In this document: positions 43,587 to 53,531 of the stretch, one piece after another | Layout of the letters: every line of letters starts with the position of its first letter | Position numbering within the stretch: the first letter of the stretch is position 1 | NCBI GenBank assembly: GCA_963832365.1 | Contig: CAWHUL010000020.1 | Coordinates: 112,710-176,709, forward strand | Reading direction: 5' to 3' | Source of the DNA: CAWBRT01 sp963832365 | GTDB lineage: Bacteria > Acidobacteriota > Terriglobia > Terriglobales > Acidobacteriaceae | DNA length: 64,000 nt | Translations under genes and position numbers: made by a program | Notes under the pieces: model-generated | Seen by the model: the letters and a program-made list of their open reading frames with translations, nothing else | What the model was told of the DNA's origin: nothing | Database searches by the model: none

Positions 43587-45323
43587 ATGACACAGCCGCA
43601 GGTAGTTCATCCTCTTTCTCTTGAAGACTTCGACGGACGGTTTCGTGACCGCCACCTGCTGCATTCCGTTCTCGAAAAGTGGGCTCGTGAGAGGCCCGGC
43701 CATCCGGCAATCATCAGTGCGGACACCGGCCAAGTTACCAGTTGGGCAGACTTGGAGCGGATCACCAGAGGGTTGGCCATGCGGTTGGTCGAAATGGGCT
43801 ACCAGAAAGGCGATCGCTTCGCCAGCGCACTGCCGTTGTCGACCGAACACATCCTTCTGGAGTACGCCTGCTTTCGAATTGGCGTCATCTTCGCGCCTCT
43901 CGACCTGCGACTCTCGACGGCCGAGATGATTCGCAGCCTTGGATTGCTTCGCCCGCGAGGATTCGCGTTTATCGAATCCCAGCAGGTACCGGGCACTGGG
44001 GTTTTGAACCCGCTCGGGAAGATGGTCCAAACCGAAGCGCCGTTCGTCGAGCATCGCCTGTGTTTTATGGACGGCGATGCGGCGACTGCCGTTGGGGACT
44101 CCGGTAACCGGCTTCTGACCATGCGGCAGATGCTGGACGGGCAAGCCGAGCCGGAAGCGCTTATTCGCGCGGCCTTCGAACGCGCCACCGCGGAGGTGGA
44201 CGAGAACGATGGCGCGCTGGTGATCTTCACCACCGGTTCAACCGGCAGCCCCAAGCCTGCCTTGCTCTCGCATCGCAATATCACTTGCCAGTCGATGTGC
44301 ATCAGCCAGGCGTTTTTCCAGGGCGATTCCGGCATGCGGACGCTGGTGAATCTGCCGCCTTCCCACGTGGGCTGTCAGACCGAACTCCTGATGGGCACAT
44401 TCTTCGCCGGCGGAACGGCAATTATTCTCGCGGCCTTCGAGCCACTACGTTCGCTGCGCGCTATCCAGGAATACAAGGTGCAAATCCTCGGGCAAATTCC
44501 GGCCCAGTTTCACTTCGAATGGCGACTGAAAGACTACGACAGCTTCGACTTGTCGAGCCTCGAGTTCGTGGCATACGGCGGCCAGCAGGTGCCCGCGGCG
44601 TTCATCGAAAAGATGGCGGCCATGGCGCCACACGTCGGGACCGGGCTGGGGCTGACGGAAACGGCCGGTTTCTGCACCTATCAGCGCAAGCCGCGAGAGC
44701 ACGCGAAGGACTGCCTGAACAGCCTGGGAGTGGACATGCCGGTATATGCGGCTTCCATTCGCGGCGAGATGCGCGAAGACGGATTCGCTGCGGCAGAGCT
44801 GCCGGAGGGCGAAGTCGGCCACATCTGTTTTCACGGGCCGCAGACGTTTCTGGGTTATCTTAACGACCCTGACGCGACCGCCCGGACGATTTCGCGCGAT
44901 GGTTTTCTTTACACCGGCGACCTTGGCTTTAAGGACAGCGAGGGCATCCATCTTTCAGGACGAGCCAAGTGGGTGATCAAACCCTCCGGGTACCAGGTGT
45001 TTCCATCGGATGTCGAAAACCATTTCTGCGCACTCACGGAGTATGTGACCGCCTGTGCCGCCGTTGGCGTCGGGCACGCATTAGTCTCCGAAGCTATCGT
45101 TGCCTTCATCGAGATGAAACCCGGTGCCAAGCTGTCATCTTCCATGCTGGAAAGGCACGCGCGCGAGCTTGCCTCCTACATGCGCCCTCGTCATTATGTG
45201 CTGCTGCAACCGGGCGGAATGCCTTTGAACCGCGTAGCGAAACCCGACTACCTTTGTCTGCACGATATGGCGGAGCGAGAAATTGCGGAGCTGCGCGAGA
45301 AAGGGAAATGGGACCGCATGTGA
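43587..45323 (+). CDS. AMP-forming acyl-CoA synthetase/ligase
   Basis: A 578-residue ANL-superfamily enzyme that activates a carboxylic acid as acyl-AMP and transfers it to CoA or another acceptor. Core motifs are VIFTTGSTGSPKPALLSHRN (phosphate loop), GLGLTETAGFCTY (A5), GFLYTGDLGFKD (A7) and KWVIKPSGYQVFPSDVEN (A8 region). The catalytic Lys region reads LNRVAKPDY near the end. The substrate cannot be read from sequence. It stands alone downstream of the PilZ gene with its own ATG at 43587. Confidence 0.85.
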   Translation: MTQPQVVHPLSLEDFDGRFRDRHLLHSVLEKWARERPGHPAIISADTGQVTSWADLERITRGLAMRLVEMGYQKGDRFASALPLSTEHILLEYACFRIGVIFAPLDLRLSTAEMIRSLGLLRPRGFAFIESQQVPGTGVLNPLGKMVQTEAPFVEHRLCFMDGDAATAVGDSGNRLLTMRQMLDGQAEPEALIRAAFERATAEVDENDGALVIFTTGSTGSPKPALLSHRNITCQSMCISQAFFQGDSGMRTLVNLPPSHVGCQTELLMGTFFAGGTAIILAAFEPLRSLRAIQEYKVQILGQIPAQFHFEWRLKDYDSFDLSSLEFVAYGGQQVPAAFIEKMAAMAPHVGTGLGLTETAGFCTYQRKPREHAKDCLNSLGVDMPVYAASIRGEMREDGFAAAELPEGEVGHICFHGPQTFLGYLNDPDATARTISRDGFLYTGDLGFKDSEGIHLSGRAKWVIKPSGYQVFPSDVENHFCALTEYVTACAAVGVGHALVSEAIVAFIEMKPGAKLSSSMLERHARELASYMRPRHYVLLQPGGMPLNRVAKPDYLCLHDMAEREIAELREKGKWDRM

Positions 45324-45381
45324 ATCGTCCCATTCGCCTGTCGCGATCCGATGCCTCAACTTCGCCCGTCGTGACCCCTAG

Positions 45382-46065
45382 CTATTCATGCTTGGGCGAT
45401 TTCTTGTTCAGCGTGCCGAGCAGCAGCTTGGCCGATGGAGGCGGAGCCACTGCCTTGTTCAAAACTATCGCCTTCGCGTCGACTTCTTTGCCATAGAGCG
45501 ACTTGTTGGCGCCATTATCCGGTCGAAGGGTTGAGCCTTCCAGCGAGATTCCGGCGAACAGACCGCGGGAACGGGAATAGCTGAGAATCTCCGAGCGCAT
45601 TGTGACGTCGGTAGCGGCAGCCAGATCACGTCCTTTGGGGCCGGCGGCGGCGGCGGCGTCCGCACCCAGCTTTACCTTGCCGGTTAGAATGCCGTTGGCT
45701 CCCCTCTCATTCATCACCAGCAAAACGAAATCGGTCGCCTGGCCTCCCAACTGGAACCCAAAGCTTCCGCCTTCCAAAGCCATCATCGCGGGAGCTCCCC
45801 ACGGACCCCTGAAGTTGTTGGTACGGCAGGTCATCACGCCCCTGCCATAGCTTCCGCCGAGGCCGATGGCGAGCTTAAGCACCGAGGGTAGCACGATGAC
45901 GCAATCGGCTTTGTCGAGCAGCGATTTTGGAATGTCGTCGGGAACATTCAATATCTCGGTCATGACTTGGCCCGCGTTTTCAACACGGGAAGTCTCCTTG
46001 TTCTTAGCTGCGGCGGAGAGAGTCAGGATGGAGACCAAAGTCAGCACTGCAATGAGTTTCTTCAC
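45382..46065 (-). CDS. SYLF/Ysc84-domain secreted protein
   Basis: A 227-residue protein with a signal peptide (KKLIAVLTLVSILTLSAAA). The SYLF (DUF500) lipid-binding domain follows: PKSLLDKADCVIVLPSVLK, GLGGSYGRGVMTCR, PAMMALEGGSFGFQLGGQATD FVLLVMN and RSRGLFAGISLEGS. SYLF domains bind phosphoinositides in eukaryotes; the bacterial role is not established. GTG at 46065 is the start, with AAGGAG eight bases upstream. Confidence 0.88.
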   Translation of the reverse strand: MKKLIAVLTLVSILTLSAAAKNKETSRVENAGQVMTEILNVPDDIPKSLLDKADCVIVLPSVLKLAIGLGGSYGRGVMTCRTNNFRGPWGAPAMMALEGGSFGFQLGGQATDFVLLVMNERGANGILTGKVKLGADAAAAAGPKGRDLAAATDVTMRSEILSYSRSRGLFAGISLEGSTLRPDNGANKSLYGKEVDAKAIVLNKAVAPPPSAKLLLGTLNKKSPKHE

Positions 46066-46156
46066 TTTGCGGTTCTCCTTAGTTGGATCTATAGCAGCAA
46101 CTAACATTGTGCAGTCGTGCACATGAACTTGGCAAATCAGCGCCGCCGACCCCGGT

Positions 46157-47323
46157 TCACTTTTCCGGTGAAAACCGGCCACGGGCTGCCTGCGCATCTT
46201 GCACTCTGCCCTTCCACTCACCGCCCCGCCCGGACCAATACCTGATTGCGGAGTGCATGGTGGCGCCCGCGTAAAAGGCCGCCGAAAGAGGCAACGTGAG
46301 CGCCCAGCCCGGATGCAAGCCGTAGAACCTGACGATTGGGAAATAGGTGAATGCCATGAATCCCCACGCCAGCGCACCCAGTATCACCGGCACGGTGCTT
46401 CGCGCGAACAGCAACAGCACAGGCGACAGGTAAACGACAATGAGGCCTAACACAGTGGCGAACAACAGCCAGGCGGAGTGGCGTAACTGATTGAAAGCCG
46501 TTCTGGAAATCATCCGTCCGACGGCCGCCCAAGACTCGTAGGGACGCACGCTGGCGCTGGTTTCGGTGAGCCAGAGCGAGACACGACCGCCGCTGCGTTT
46601 GACGGCGCGTGCCAGGGCACAGTCGTCGATAATCTCACCTCGTATCGCCTCCATGCCCCCCGCCTGCGCCAGCGCCCGCGGACGAATCAATATGCACCCG
46701 CCAGCCGCACCCGCACTCCCACGCCGCGAATCGCGAATCCATGCAGGCGGGTAAAGCATGAAGAAGAAGAATACGAAAGCCGGAATCAGCAGCTTCTCCG
46801 GAAGGCTTCGGCAGTGCAGCTTCACCATGAAAGACACGAGATCGTAGCCGCTGTCAGCCAGGGCGGTCAAAGTGGCAACCGTGTGCGGCTCGTGCACTAT
46901 ATCGGCATCGGTCAGCAACAGGTAATCCGGAGAAGTCTTGAGCGCGACGTCCACGCCTTGCTTTACGGCCCACAACTTTCCTGACCAGCCCGGCGGCAGG
47001 GGTTTGGCCGAAATGACCGTGAGCGAAGCAGACTTTCCGACACCAGCCGCAGCGGCGCTGGCGATGGCCGAGGTGGAGTCCGAACTGTGGTCGTCAACTA
47101 GAAAGACGTTGACACTCTGATTCAGCAGCGATACGACGCTGGCGGCAATGAATTCGGCCTCGTTGCGCGCGGGTATAACGGCGGCCACTCGAGGCGCGTC
47201 AGAGCAAGAGCGTGGCACGTGGGCGATCCATCGTTCCGCACGCCAGAAGCCGCCTCGGGCGAGCATCAGTGTTGCCCAGATCAGCGCTGCCAAAGCACCC
47301 GTAACCGTAGCGAAAGCGAGCAT
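46157..47323 (-). CDS. Family 2 glycosyltransferase, HpnB (hopene-associated) type
   Basis: A 388-residue membrane glycosyltransferase. It has one N-terminal helix (LAFATVTGALAALIWATLML), a GT2 catalytic domain (VAAVIPARNEAEFIAASVVSLL, FLVDDHSSDSTS, PGWSGKLWAVKQG, LLTDADIVHEP, DDCALARAVKRSGG) and three or so C-terminal helices. The LPPGWSGKLWAVKQG signature matches the HpnB family found with hopanoid genes, though no squalene-hopene cyclase is in the window. The sugar donor and acceptor are unknown. Confidence 0.82.
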   Translation of the reverse strand: MLAFATVTGALAALIWATLMLARGGFWRAERWIAHVPRSCSDAPRVAAVIPARNEAEFIAASVVSLLNQSVNVFLVDDHSSDSTSAIASAAAAGVGKSASLTVISAKPLPPGWSGKLWAVKQGVDVALKTSPDYLLLTDADIVHEPHTVATLTALADSGYDLVSFMVKLHCRSLPEKLLIPAFVFFFFMLYPPAWIRDSRRGSAGAAGGCILIRPRALAQAGGMEAIRGEIIDDCALARAVKRSGGRVSLWLTETSASVRPYESWAAVGRMISRTAFNQLRHSAWLLFATVLGLIVVYLSPVLLLFARSTVPVILGALAWGFMAFTYFPIVRFYGLHPGWALTLPLSAAFYAGATMHSAIRYWSGRGGEWKGRVQDAQAARGRFSPEK

Positions 47324-47401
47324 TGTGCAATCAGCAACAGGATAGTGCCCGCAGTGCGATCACGCCACTACTTCCCGGTGGGCGGCATAAGCCGCCCGGG
47401 A

Positions 47402-47986
47402 CTATGCCGCTGAGTCCAGTCTGTCACGCGTAGGTTCGCTCGCCGCCAGCGCTTTGCGCGAGATGAGCGAGATCATGAACCACTTCCAACCGCTCACCAC
47501 CATGCTGATTCCGACGATGGTACCTATGGCCCACGCCGAGCTCGACGGCCAGTGTGCCCAGATCAGGGCGGCCAAGGCAATCGTGATGATGCCGTCCAGG
47601 AGCATCCAGCCCGCCCCGCCGTGACTCCGCACCTGAAAGAACGCCGCGATTTCCAGAACTCCTTCGACGAGAAAGAATGATGTAAGCAGCAGCGTCAGGG
47701 TAGCCACGCCGAGCAGGGGATGAAAGGCCATGTAACCGCCGGCAAAGATGTACGCAATCGAAACCAGCAGCTCCCAGAAAAACGAGCCCGCACCACGAGA
47801 GCTGAACGCAACGCTCAGATGTATCAGGCCGCCAAAGATCATGAGCCAGGCGACAACCGAGGTGACGGCTACTGCGGCTACCAAGGGCAAGGCGATCGCC
47901 AATACTCCCAAAACGATCAGGAGAATAGAAAAGAAAACGCCCCAACCGGCGGCCCGCTTGAAGATTGTTACAGGCAAAGTGCTCAT
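47402..47986 (-). CDS. HdeD-family membrane protein
   Basis: A 194-residue protein with six hydrophobic segments in three pairs, typical of HdeD/DUF308 (for example GVFFSILLIVLGVLAIALPL, VVAWLMIFGGLIHLSVAF, IITIALAALIWAHWP). HdeD is an acid-resistance membrane protein in E. coli; the role elsewhere is unclear. The start at 47986 (MSTLPVTIFKRAAG) follows GGAGGATCGT. Confidence 0.85.
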   Translation of the reverse strand: MSTLPVTIFKRAAGWGVFFSILLIVLGVLAIALPLVAAVAVTSVVAWLMIFGGLIHLSVAFSSRGAGSFFWELLVSIAYIFAGGYMAFHPLLGVATLTLLLTSFFLVEGVLEIAAFFQVRSHGGAGWMLLDGIITIALAALIWAHWPSSSAWAIGTIVGISMVVSGWKWFMISLISRKALAASEPTRDRLDSAA

Positions 47987-48176
47987 ACGATCCTCCGTTG
48001 AATGCAATTGAGGAGCGAGATCGAAAAGGTAGATGCAAACTCTTTCAGGTGTGATTCAAAACGCAGCCGTTAAGCTGCCACCGATTCGCCGCCCAATGCC
48101 GAGCTGCGGCTTCCGGTGACAAGCTGAACGGTTTCAGAGCCGATATGCCATGCGAAGCGGATTGAAAAGGCGACAC

Positions 48177-49712
48177 TTATCCGAGCCGGTTCAGCCCGTC
48201 CACGTACGCCTTGGCGCTGGCTTCGATCACGTCGGTCGAAGCACCGCGTCCCACCACTCTGTTTCCGCCGACCTCGAGTTGCACTGTAACTTCGCCCATG
48301 GCCTCCGTGCCGCTAGTCACGGCGCGGATTTCGTAACGCATGAGTTTGGCGGTGCTGCCGGTCAAGGCCGCGATCGCCTTGTAGACGGCGTCCACGGGAC
48401 CGTCACCGATAGACGCGCCCTGTCGAACTTCGTCCTTTACGCGAAGCCGGACCGTGGCGGTAGGGATGGAGGCGGTTCCTGTGTAAATGTGCATATACTG
48501 GAGCTGAAAGGTCTCCGTCACCGGGTGCAATTCATCGTGGATGATGGCGACAAGATCCTCGTCGAATACTTCCATCTTCTTGTCGGCCACGGCCAGGAAA
48601 CGCTGGTAGGAGAGATCCAACTCCTCTTTGGTGAGTGTGTACCCGAGCTTTACGAGGCGGTCGCGAAGGCCTGCTCGGCCTGTCCGCGCGGTCAACACTA
48701 CGCGGCTGTCTCCCATGCCGACATCCTCTGGCCGCATGATCTCGTAAGTAAGGTGATCCTTGAGGAATCCATCCACGTGGATTCCCGAGCTGTGGGAAAA
48801 GGCGTTTGCACCCACGACAGCCTTGTTGGGGGAGACAACAATCCCCATCATGTCGGACGTCATGCGGCTAGTGCGGCAAAACTCGCGAGTGTCAATTCCG
48901 GTGGTCGTCCCGAAGAAGTCGTTGCGCGTGCGAAGGGCCATGACGATCTCTTCCAGCGCGGCATTGCCTGCCCGTTCGCCGATTCCGTTGATCGTGCCCT
49001 CCACCTGGCGAGCGCCGTTGCGTATGCCGGCCAGCGAATTGGCCACGGCCATGCCGAGGTCGTCGTGGCAGTGCACACTGATGGTCGCTTTGTGGATGTT
49101 GGGCACGTTCTCGCGAATGCTCCGGATCAAGCCGCCGAACTGCTCGGGAACCGTGTAGCCGGTGGTGTCGGGAATGTTCACGACGGTTGCGCCGGCGTCA
49201 ATCGTCGCCTGTAGCATTTCGAACAGGAATGCAGGTTCGGCACGCCCGGCGTCTTCGGCGTAGAACTGCACGTCGTTGACGTAACCGCGGGCTCGTTTGA
49301 CGGCGTCGACGGCCATCTTCACCATCTTGGCTTTCTTCTCGCCCAAGGTCTTGCCATAGCGGTCATCCCTGAACTTGCCCATGATGTGAATGTTGGAGAC
49401 GCCAATGCCGGTATGAATACGCGGACGCTTCGCTTTGGCCAGAGCTTTGCCGCAAGCCTCGACGTCAGCGGGCACGGCACGCGACAGAGCGCAAATAATA
49501 GGCCCCTCGATCTCTTGCGAAATCAATTTCACAGCCTCGAAATCACCCGGCGAGGAATTGGGATATCCCGCCTCGATGATGTCGACCTTGAGCCGCGCCA
49601 ACTGGCGTGCCATGGTCATCTTGTCGCGAGTTCCAAGGCGTGTTCCCGCCGCTTGTTCGCCATCTCGCAGCGTCGTGTCAAACACTGCTACTTTCGAGGG
49701 TAAGGTTTTCAT
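48177..49712 (-). CDS. leuA: 2-isopropylmalate synthase
   Basis: A 511-residue enzyme joining acetyl-CoA and 2-oxoisovalerate in leucine synthesis. The barrel shows VAVFDTTLRDGEQAAGTRLG, IEAGYPNSSPGDFEAV, HTGIGVSNIHIMGKF, ISVHCHDDLGMAVANS (metal His pair) and NGIGERAGNAALEEI. The C-terminal LeuA dimer/regulatory domain follows with GDGPVDAVYKAI. The start at 49712 (MKTLPSKVAVFD) is the family N-terminus. Citramalate synthase is a less likely alternative. ilvD lies 2 kb away on the same strand. Confidence 0.93.
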   Translation of the reverse strand: MKTLPSKVAVFDTTLRDGEQAAGTRLGTRDKMTMARQLARLKVDIIEAGYPNSSPGDFEAVKLISQEIEGPIICALSRAVPADVEACGKALAKAKRPRIHTGIGVSNIHIMGKFRDDRYGKTLGEKKAKMVKMAVDAVKRARGYVNDVQFYAEDAGRAEPAFLFEMLQATIDAGATVVNIPDTTGYTVPEQFGGLIRSIRENVPNIHKATISVHCHDDLGMAVANSLAGIRNGARQVEGTINGIGERAGNAALEEIVMALRTRNDFFGTTTGIDTREFCRTSRMTSDMMGIVVSPNKAVVGANAFSHSSGIHVDGFLKDHLTYEIMRPEDVGMGDSRVVLTARTGRAGLRDRLVKLGYTLTKEELDLSYQRFLAVADKKMEVFDEDLVAIIHDELHPVTETFQLQYMHIYTGTASIPTATVRLRVKDEVRQGASIGDGPVDAVYKAIAALTGSTAKLMRYEIRAVTSGTEAMGEVTVQLEVGGNRVVGRGASTDVIEASAKAYVDGLNRLG

Positions 49713-50055
49713 GATAGGTGGCCACCCTTGCACCGACCGGATAGGTCTGCTATTAGCGGTACGGAAGCGATCACGAATCCGTTGACCAAAGAACCCCACG
49801 GGAGTTGCCGCCTGCACGGCAAACCGATCGCGCGATACCGCTTACCTAGAAGAATAACAAATCCGGCATAAGGGCCGGGTAACCCCGCAAGACACGGTGT
49901 TAGTTCTTCGCGCTTTCGATTTGCCGGACGATGCCATCGCCGGTCAACTTGGTCGAACCGTTCCGTCCTGCTCAGGACGAGGAACTCTGCGGCTGAACGG
50001 CCCGTCATCATCGTCCGTGCTTCTAACTTGGAGCTCGGTCGCCGCATCTTAGCAG
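49713..50055. other. Divergent intergenic region leuA / histidine kinase
   Basis: About 340 bases. It should hold the leuA promoter on the minus strand. A Leu-rich leader peptide was looked for in the three minus frames and not found. No terminator or repeat was recognised. Confidence 0.45.
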
Positions 50056-51690
50056 ATGCGGATTGGCAACTGTCGGCGTTCTTCCGGAATCTCAGACCAG
50101 AGTCGCACATTGAGGAAACTGAAAAAACATCCCGGTTATGATTCCGCTCCCATCTTTCACGAGAAGGATGGTCGGCAGCTGCTCGAAGTCAGCTTCGACG
50201 GAATCTGGGCAATCGACGCGCAGCTCCGCACCAGGTTTGTGAATCGCCGCATGGCCAAGATGCTTGGCTACTCTTGCGAGGAGATGGCTGGTCGCAATCT
50301 TCTGGAGTTCATGTTCCCGGAAGATGTTCCCGCCGAACAAGCGGCCATCGCGCGCCGCCGTCGGGGCATAAGTGAAGAGTTCGAAATACGCTACCGCCGC
50401 AAGGATGGAGCGGAATTATGGGCACGGGTTTCCACCGCCCCCATACTCGATGAGCGAGGCGAGTTTGAGGGCGCTATCGGCATTCACAGCGATGTCACGG
50501 ATCGCAGGCGGGCAGAACAGGCACTCAGAAAACGAGAGGCGGAATTAAGTGAAGCCGAGCAGGTTGCGTTCAAGGAGCGCAAAACCGCCGAGGAAGCCAA
50601 GCTGCGGCTCGCTGCCATCGTCGAATCCTCCTACGCCCCGATCATCTCGAAAGACCTGAACGGCGTGATCACCAGTTGGAACGCGGCCGCGACACGCATG
50701 TTCGGGTACTCGGCGGAGGAAGCGATTGGAAAATCGATCATGCTCCTGATTCCTCCGGAGCTTCAGGAAGAGGAAAACGTAACCCTGTCGCGGCTCAGAG
50801 CGGGCGAGCGAATCGAGCATTTCGAAACGCAGCGCGTGCGGAAAGACGGCGAACGTCTGCAGGTTTCGCTAACCATCTCTCCCATTAAGGACTCGACGGG
50901 GGTGGTAATTGGCGCTTCCAAGATTGCCCGTGACATCACCCAGCGTAAGCGAACCGAGGAGGCCCTTCGCATCAGCGAAAAAATCGCCAGCGTGGGCCGG
51001 CTCGCCGCCACGGTCGCACACGAGATCAACAATCCGCTTGAAAGCGTCGTGAACCTTGTCTACCTCGCTAAAACCTGCGCCCACGATCCGTCGAAGGTGA
51101 TGGAGTACCTGAGCACGGCGGAAGAGGAGTTGGGACGTATTGCTCATCTCACCAAACAGACGCTCGGATTCTATCGCGAGCAAACAGGCGTCGCGCCGGT
51201 TCGCGCCGGCGGGTTGCTGCGGCAGCTCATCTTTGTGCTTTCCACAAAGACCCGGAACAAGCGAGTGAACATCGAGCTGGAACTGGCGGACGATCCGGAT
51301 ATTCTGGTGAACGCCGGTGAATTCCGGCAGCTCTTCGCCAATTTCCTGAGCAATAGCATTGACGCGTGCAACTCGGGAGGCTCGATTCGCGTTCGTGTAT
51401 CGCGACATTTCAACCATAGATCCGGCTGCCATGGATTGCGCATCACCGTGGCCGACAACGGTACAGGCATTAGGCAGGCAGACCGGGAGCGGTTGTTCCA
51501 GCCATTCTTTACCACCAAGAAGGACGTTGGCACCGGGCTCGGACTCTGGGTCTGCAAAGAGATCGTAGAGAGGCACGCGGGGAGAATTACCGTCCGCAGT
51601 GATGCCACCCCGGGACGGAGTTGGACAGCGATATCGGTTTTTCTTCCGGTGTTGCACGGGCCGAAAGACGCCCTCCGGGAAGTTGCATGA
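50056..51690 (+). CDS. Soluble PAS-PAS sensor histidine kinase
   Basis: A 544-residue cytoplasmic kinase with no membrane segment. PAS 1 (about residues 35-155: LLEVSFDGIWAIDAQLRTRF, CEEMAGRNLLEFMFPED) and PAS 2 (about 185-300: IVESSYAPIISKDLNGVITS W, GERLQVSLTISPIKD) each end in PAC segments. The HisKA H-box is VAHEINNPLESVVNLVY near residue 320. HATPase motifs are NFLSNSIDA, ADNGTGIR and FTTKKDVGTGLGLWVCKEI. No response regulator is adjacent, so it is an orphan. The true start could be the TTG at 50110. Confidence 0.88.
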   Translation: MRIGNCRRSSGISDQSRTLRKLKKHPGYDSAPIFHEKDGRQLLEVSFDGIWAIDAQLRTRFVNRRMAKMLGYSCEEMAGRNLLEFMFPEDVPAEQAAIARRRRGISEEFEIRYRRKDGAELWARVSTAPILDERGEFEGAIGIHSDVTDRRRAEQALRKREAELSEAEQVAFKERKTAEEAKLRLAAIVESSYAPIISKDLNGVITSWNAAATRMFGYSAEEAIGKSIMLLIPPELQEEENVTLSRLRAGERIEHFETQRVRKDGERLQVSLTISPIKDSTGVVIGASKIARDITQRKRTEEALRISEKIASVGRLAATVAHEINNPLESVVNLVYLAKTCAHDPSKVMEYLSTAEEELGRIAHLTKQTLGFYREQTGVAPVRAGGLLRQLIFVLSTKTRNKRVNIELELADDPDILVNAGEFRQLFANFLSNSIDACNSGGSIRVRVSRHFNHRSGCHGLRITVADNGTGIRQADRERLFQPFFTTKKDVGTGLGLWVCKEIVERHAGRITVRSDATPGRSWTAISVFLPVLHGPKDALREVA

Positions 51691-51751
51691 GTTAGCAAGT
51701 TCCGCCCCTGTGCAAGGGCGAAGGGCATACGTTCTGCTTGACCAGAAATGA

Positions 51752-51779
51752 TTCAGGCCGCCGGTAAAGGCGGCCTGAA
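51752..51779. terminator. Bidirectional terminator-like hairpin between kinase and ilvD
   Basis: An 11-bp perfect stem TTCAGGCCGCC/GGCGGCCTGAA (51752-51762 and 51769-51779) with a 6-base loop lies between the convergent kinase and ilvD genes. No long T run on either side. Confidence 0.65.
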
Positions 51780-51803
51780 GGGTTGGCCCTCGATTACGAG
51801 GGG

Positions 51804-53531
51804 CTAGATTTTCATTGCCGCTCCGGTGTCGGCGCTCATGACGTGCTCGGCGTAGCGCGCCAGCCATCCGCGCTTGACCTTGGGTTCGAATGGTGGAAGC
51901 TCGGCGAGCCGCTTCTGGATCTCGACATCGCTGACCTTCAATTCGAGCCTGCGGGTTTTGGCGTTGATGTAAATGCGGTCGCCCGGACGAATTGCCGCGA
52001 TGGGGCCACGAGCAGCGGCTTCCGGCGAAATGTGCCCGACGCACAGGCCACGCGATCCGCCCGAGAAGCGGCCGTCGGTGATCAGCGCGCAGCGGATGCC
52101 AGCGCCTACGATTGCCGCGGTCGGCGAGAGCATTTCCTGCATGCCCGGACCACCGCGTGGACCTTCGTAGCGAACCACGACGACATCGCCATCTTTTACC
52201 TCGCCGGCCAAGATGCCGCGCAGAGCGTCATCCTGCGACTCGAAAATCCGAGCCGTGCCTTCGTACTCCATCATGTCGGCGCCGACGCCGGCGACCTTGA
52301 CCACAGCGCCCTTCGGGGCCAGGTTGCCGGACAAAATTGCGAGTCCGCCGGTCTGGCTGAAGGCCTTCTCGACGGTACGAATGACATCGCCGTCCGCATC
52401 GGGAGCGCAGGCAGCCGCATCGGCCAACTTGCCGGCGACGGTTGGAACATCGAGGTTCAGGCCGCGCACGCCGTGGCGATTGAGTTCCTTGAGAATGGCA
52501 GGAATACCGCCGTGCTGGTGCACGTGCTCGACGTGAACTTCGGGACGGCTGGGCGAGATCTTGCAGATGTGCGGCGTGTTCTGTGAGATTTCATTGAGCC
52601 GGTTGAGGTCGAACTTGATCCCCGCCTCATGTGCCAGTGCAAGCGAGTGCAGAATGGTGTTGGTCGAGCCACCCATGCCGACGTCGAGAATAAAGGCGTT
52701 TACCAGCGCCTGCTCGTTGATGATGTCGAGCGGACGAAGATTGTTGTCGAGGCAGCGCTTGAGCGCGTGCGCCGCTTTCTTTGTCAACTCGATGCGCGCG
52801 GGATTCGGTTCGGTCTTGCGGTAGGTGTTGTCGGTCCAGCGCTCGGCGGGAATGGTGCCGTTGCCGGGCAATGCCACGCCCAGGACCTCGCCGAGGCAGT
52901 TCATGGAATTGGCGGTGAACATGCCGGCGCAGCTTCCGCAGCCGGGACAGGCTGTTTCGGCCAGCGAGCGCAACTCGGCGTCCGTCATTTTGCCGACGCT
53001 ATGTTTGCCGACAGCTTCAAAAACGGTGATCAGGTCAGTGTTTCCGGGACCGGCGAGCATCGGTCCACCGCTCAGATAAACGGCAGGGATATTGATGCGG
53101 ACCATGGCGTTGTACATCGCCGGAACAATCTTGTCGCAATTGGCGATGCCGATCCAGGCGTCACACGGGTGAGCGCCGATGATGGTTTCGATCTGGTCGG
53201 CGATCAACTCACGCGAAGCGAGGGAATATTTCATGCCAAAGTGGCCCATGGCGATTCCGTCGCAGACCGCGCCGCCAACGTTGACATACCAGACGTTGTA
53301 GCCGAGAGCTTTCAGCTCGTCGCGTACGATCGCGCCGATTTTGTCCAGGTGCGCGTGACCCGGAATCTGGTTGGTAAAGGAGTTGATGACTGTAACAAAC
53401 GGCTTCTTGAGATCGTCCAGCGAGCTGATAACGCCCTCGGCGATCATGAGAGAAGCCGCCGGCAGCATATGAGCGCCTTCGGCGACAATGCGGCTGCCCC
53501 GTTTGCGGATGTTCTCGATTCCTGGGTTCAT
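51804..53531 (-). CDS. ilvD: Dihydroxy-acid dehydratase
   Basis: A 575-residue iron-sulphur enzyme of isoleucine/valine synthesis. It has VTVINSFTNQIPGHAHLDKIG, IGIANCDKIVPAMYNAMVRI, ETACPGCGSCAGMFTANSMNC LGE and ITDGRFSGGSRGLCVGHISPE. The start at 53531 (MNPGIENIRKRGSRI) is set by family alignment; the frame runs open upstream only as a shadow. No Shine-Dalgarno is visible, and TAGAAT lies 8 bases before the ATG, so the mRNA may be leaderless. This is the canonical copy; the 21679 gene is the divergent paralogue. Confidence 0.93.
   Translation of the reverse strand: MNPGIENIRKRGSRIVAEGAHMLPAASLMIAEGVISSLDDLKKPFVTVINSFTNQIPGHAHLDKIGAIVRDELKALGYNVWYVNVGGAVCDGIAMGHFGMKYSLASRELIADQIETIIGAHPCDAWIGIANCDKIVPAMYNAMVRINIPAVYLSGGPMLAGPGNTDLITVFEAVGKHSVGKMTDAELRSLAETACPGCGSCAGMFTANSMNCLGEVLGVALPGNGTIPAERWTDNTYRKTEPNPARIELTKKAAHALKRCLDNNLRPLDIINEQALVNAFILDVGMGGSTNTILHSLALAHEAGIKFDLNRLNEISQNTPHICKISPSRPEVHVEHVHQHGGIPAILKELNRHGVRGLNLDVPTVAGKLADAAACAPDADGDVIRTVEKAFSQTGGLAILSGNLAPKGAVVKVAGVGADMMEYEGTARIFESQDDALRGILAGEVKDGDVVVVRYEGPRGGPGMQEMLSPTAAIVGAGIRCALITDGRFSGGSRGLCVGHISPEAAARGPIAAIRPGDRIYINAKTRRLELKVSDVEIQKRLAELPPFEPKVKRGWLARYAEHVMSADTGAAMKI

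Noticed and set aside
48150..49214. 354-codon plus-strand ORF opposite leuA
   Set aside because: Antisense shadow of leuA with no family features.
49713..49860. Leu-rich leader peptide or T-box before leuA
   Set aside because: No run of Leu codons and no T-box core sequence was found on the minus strand.
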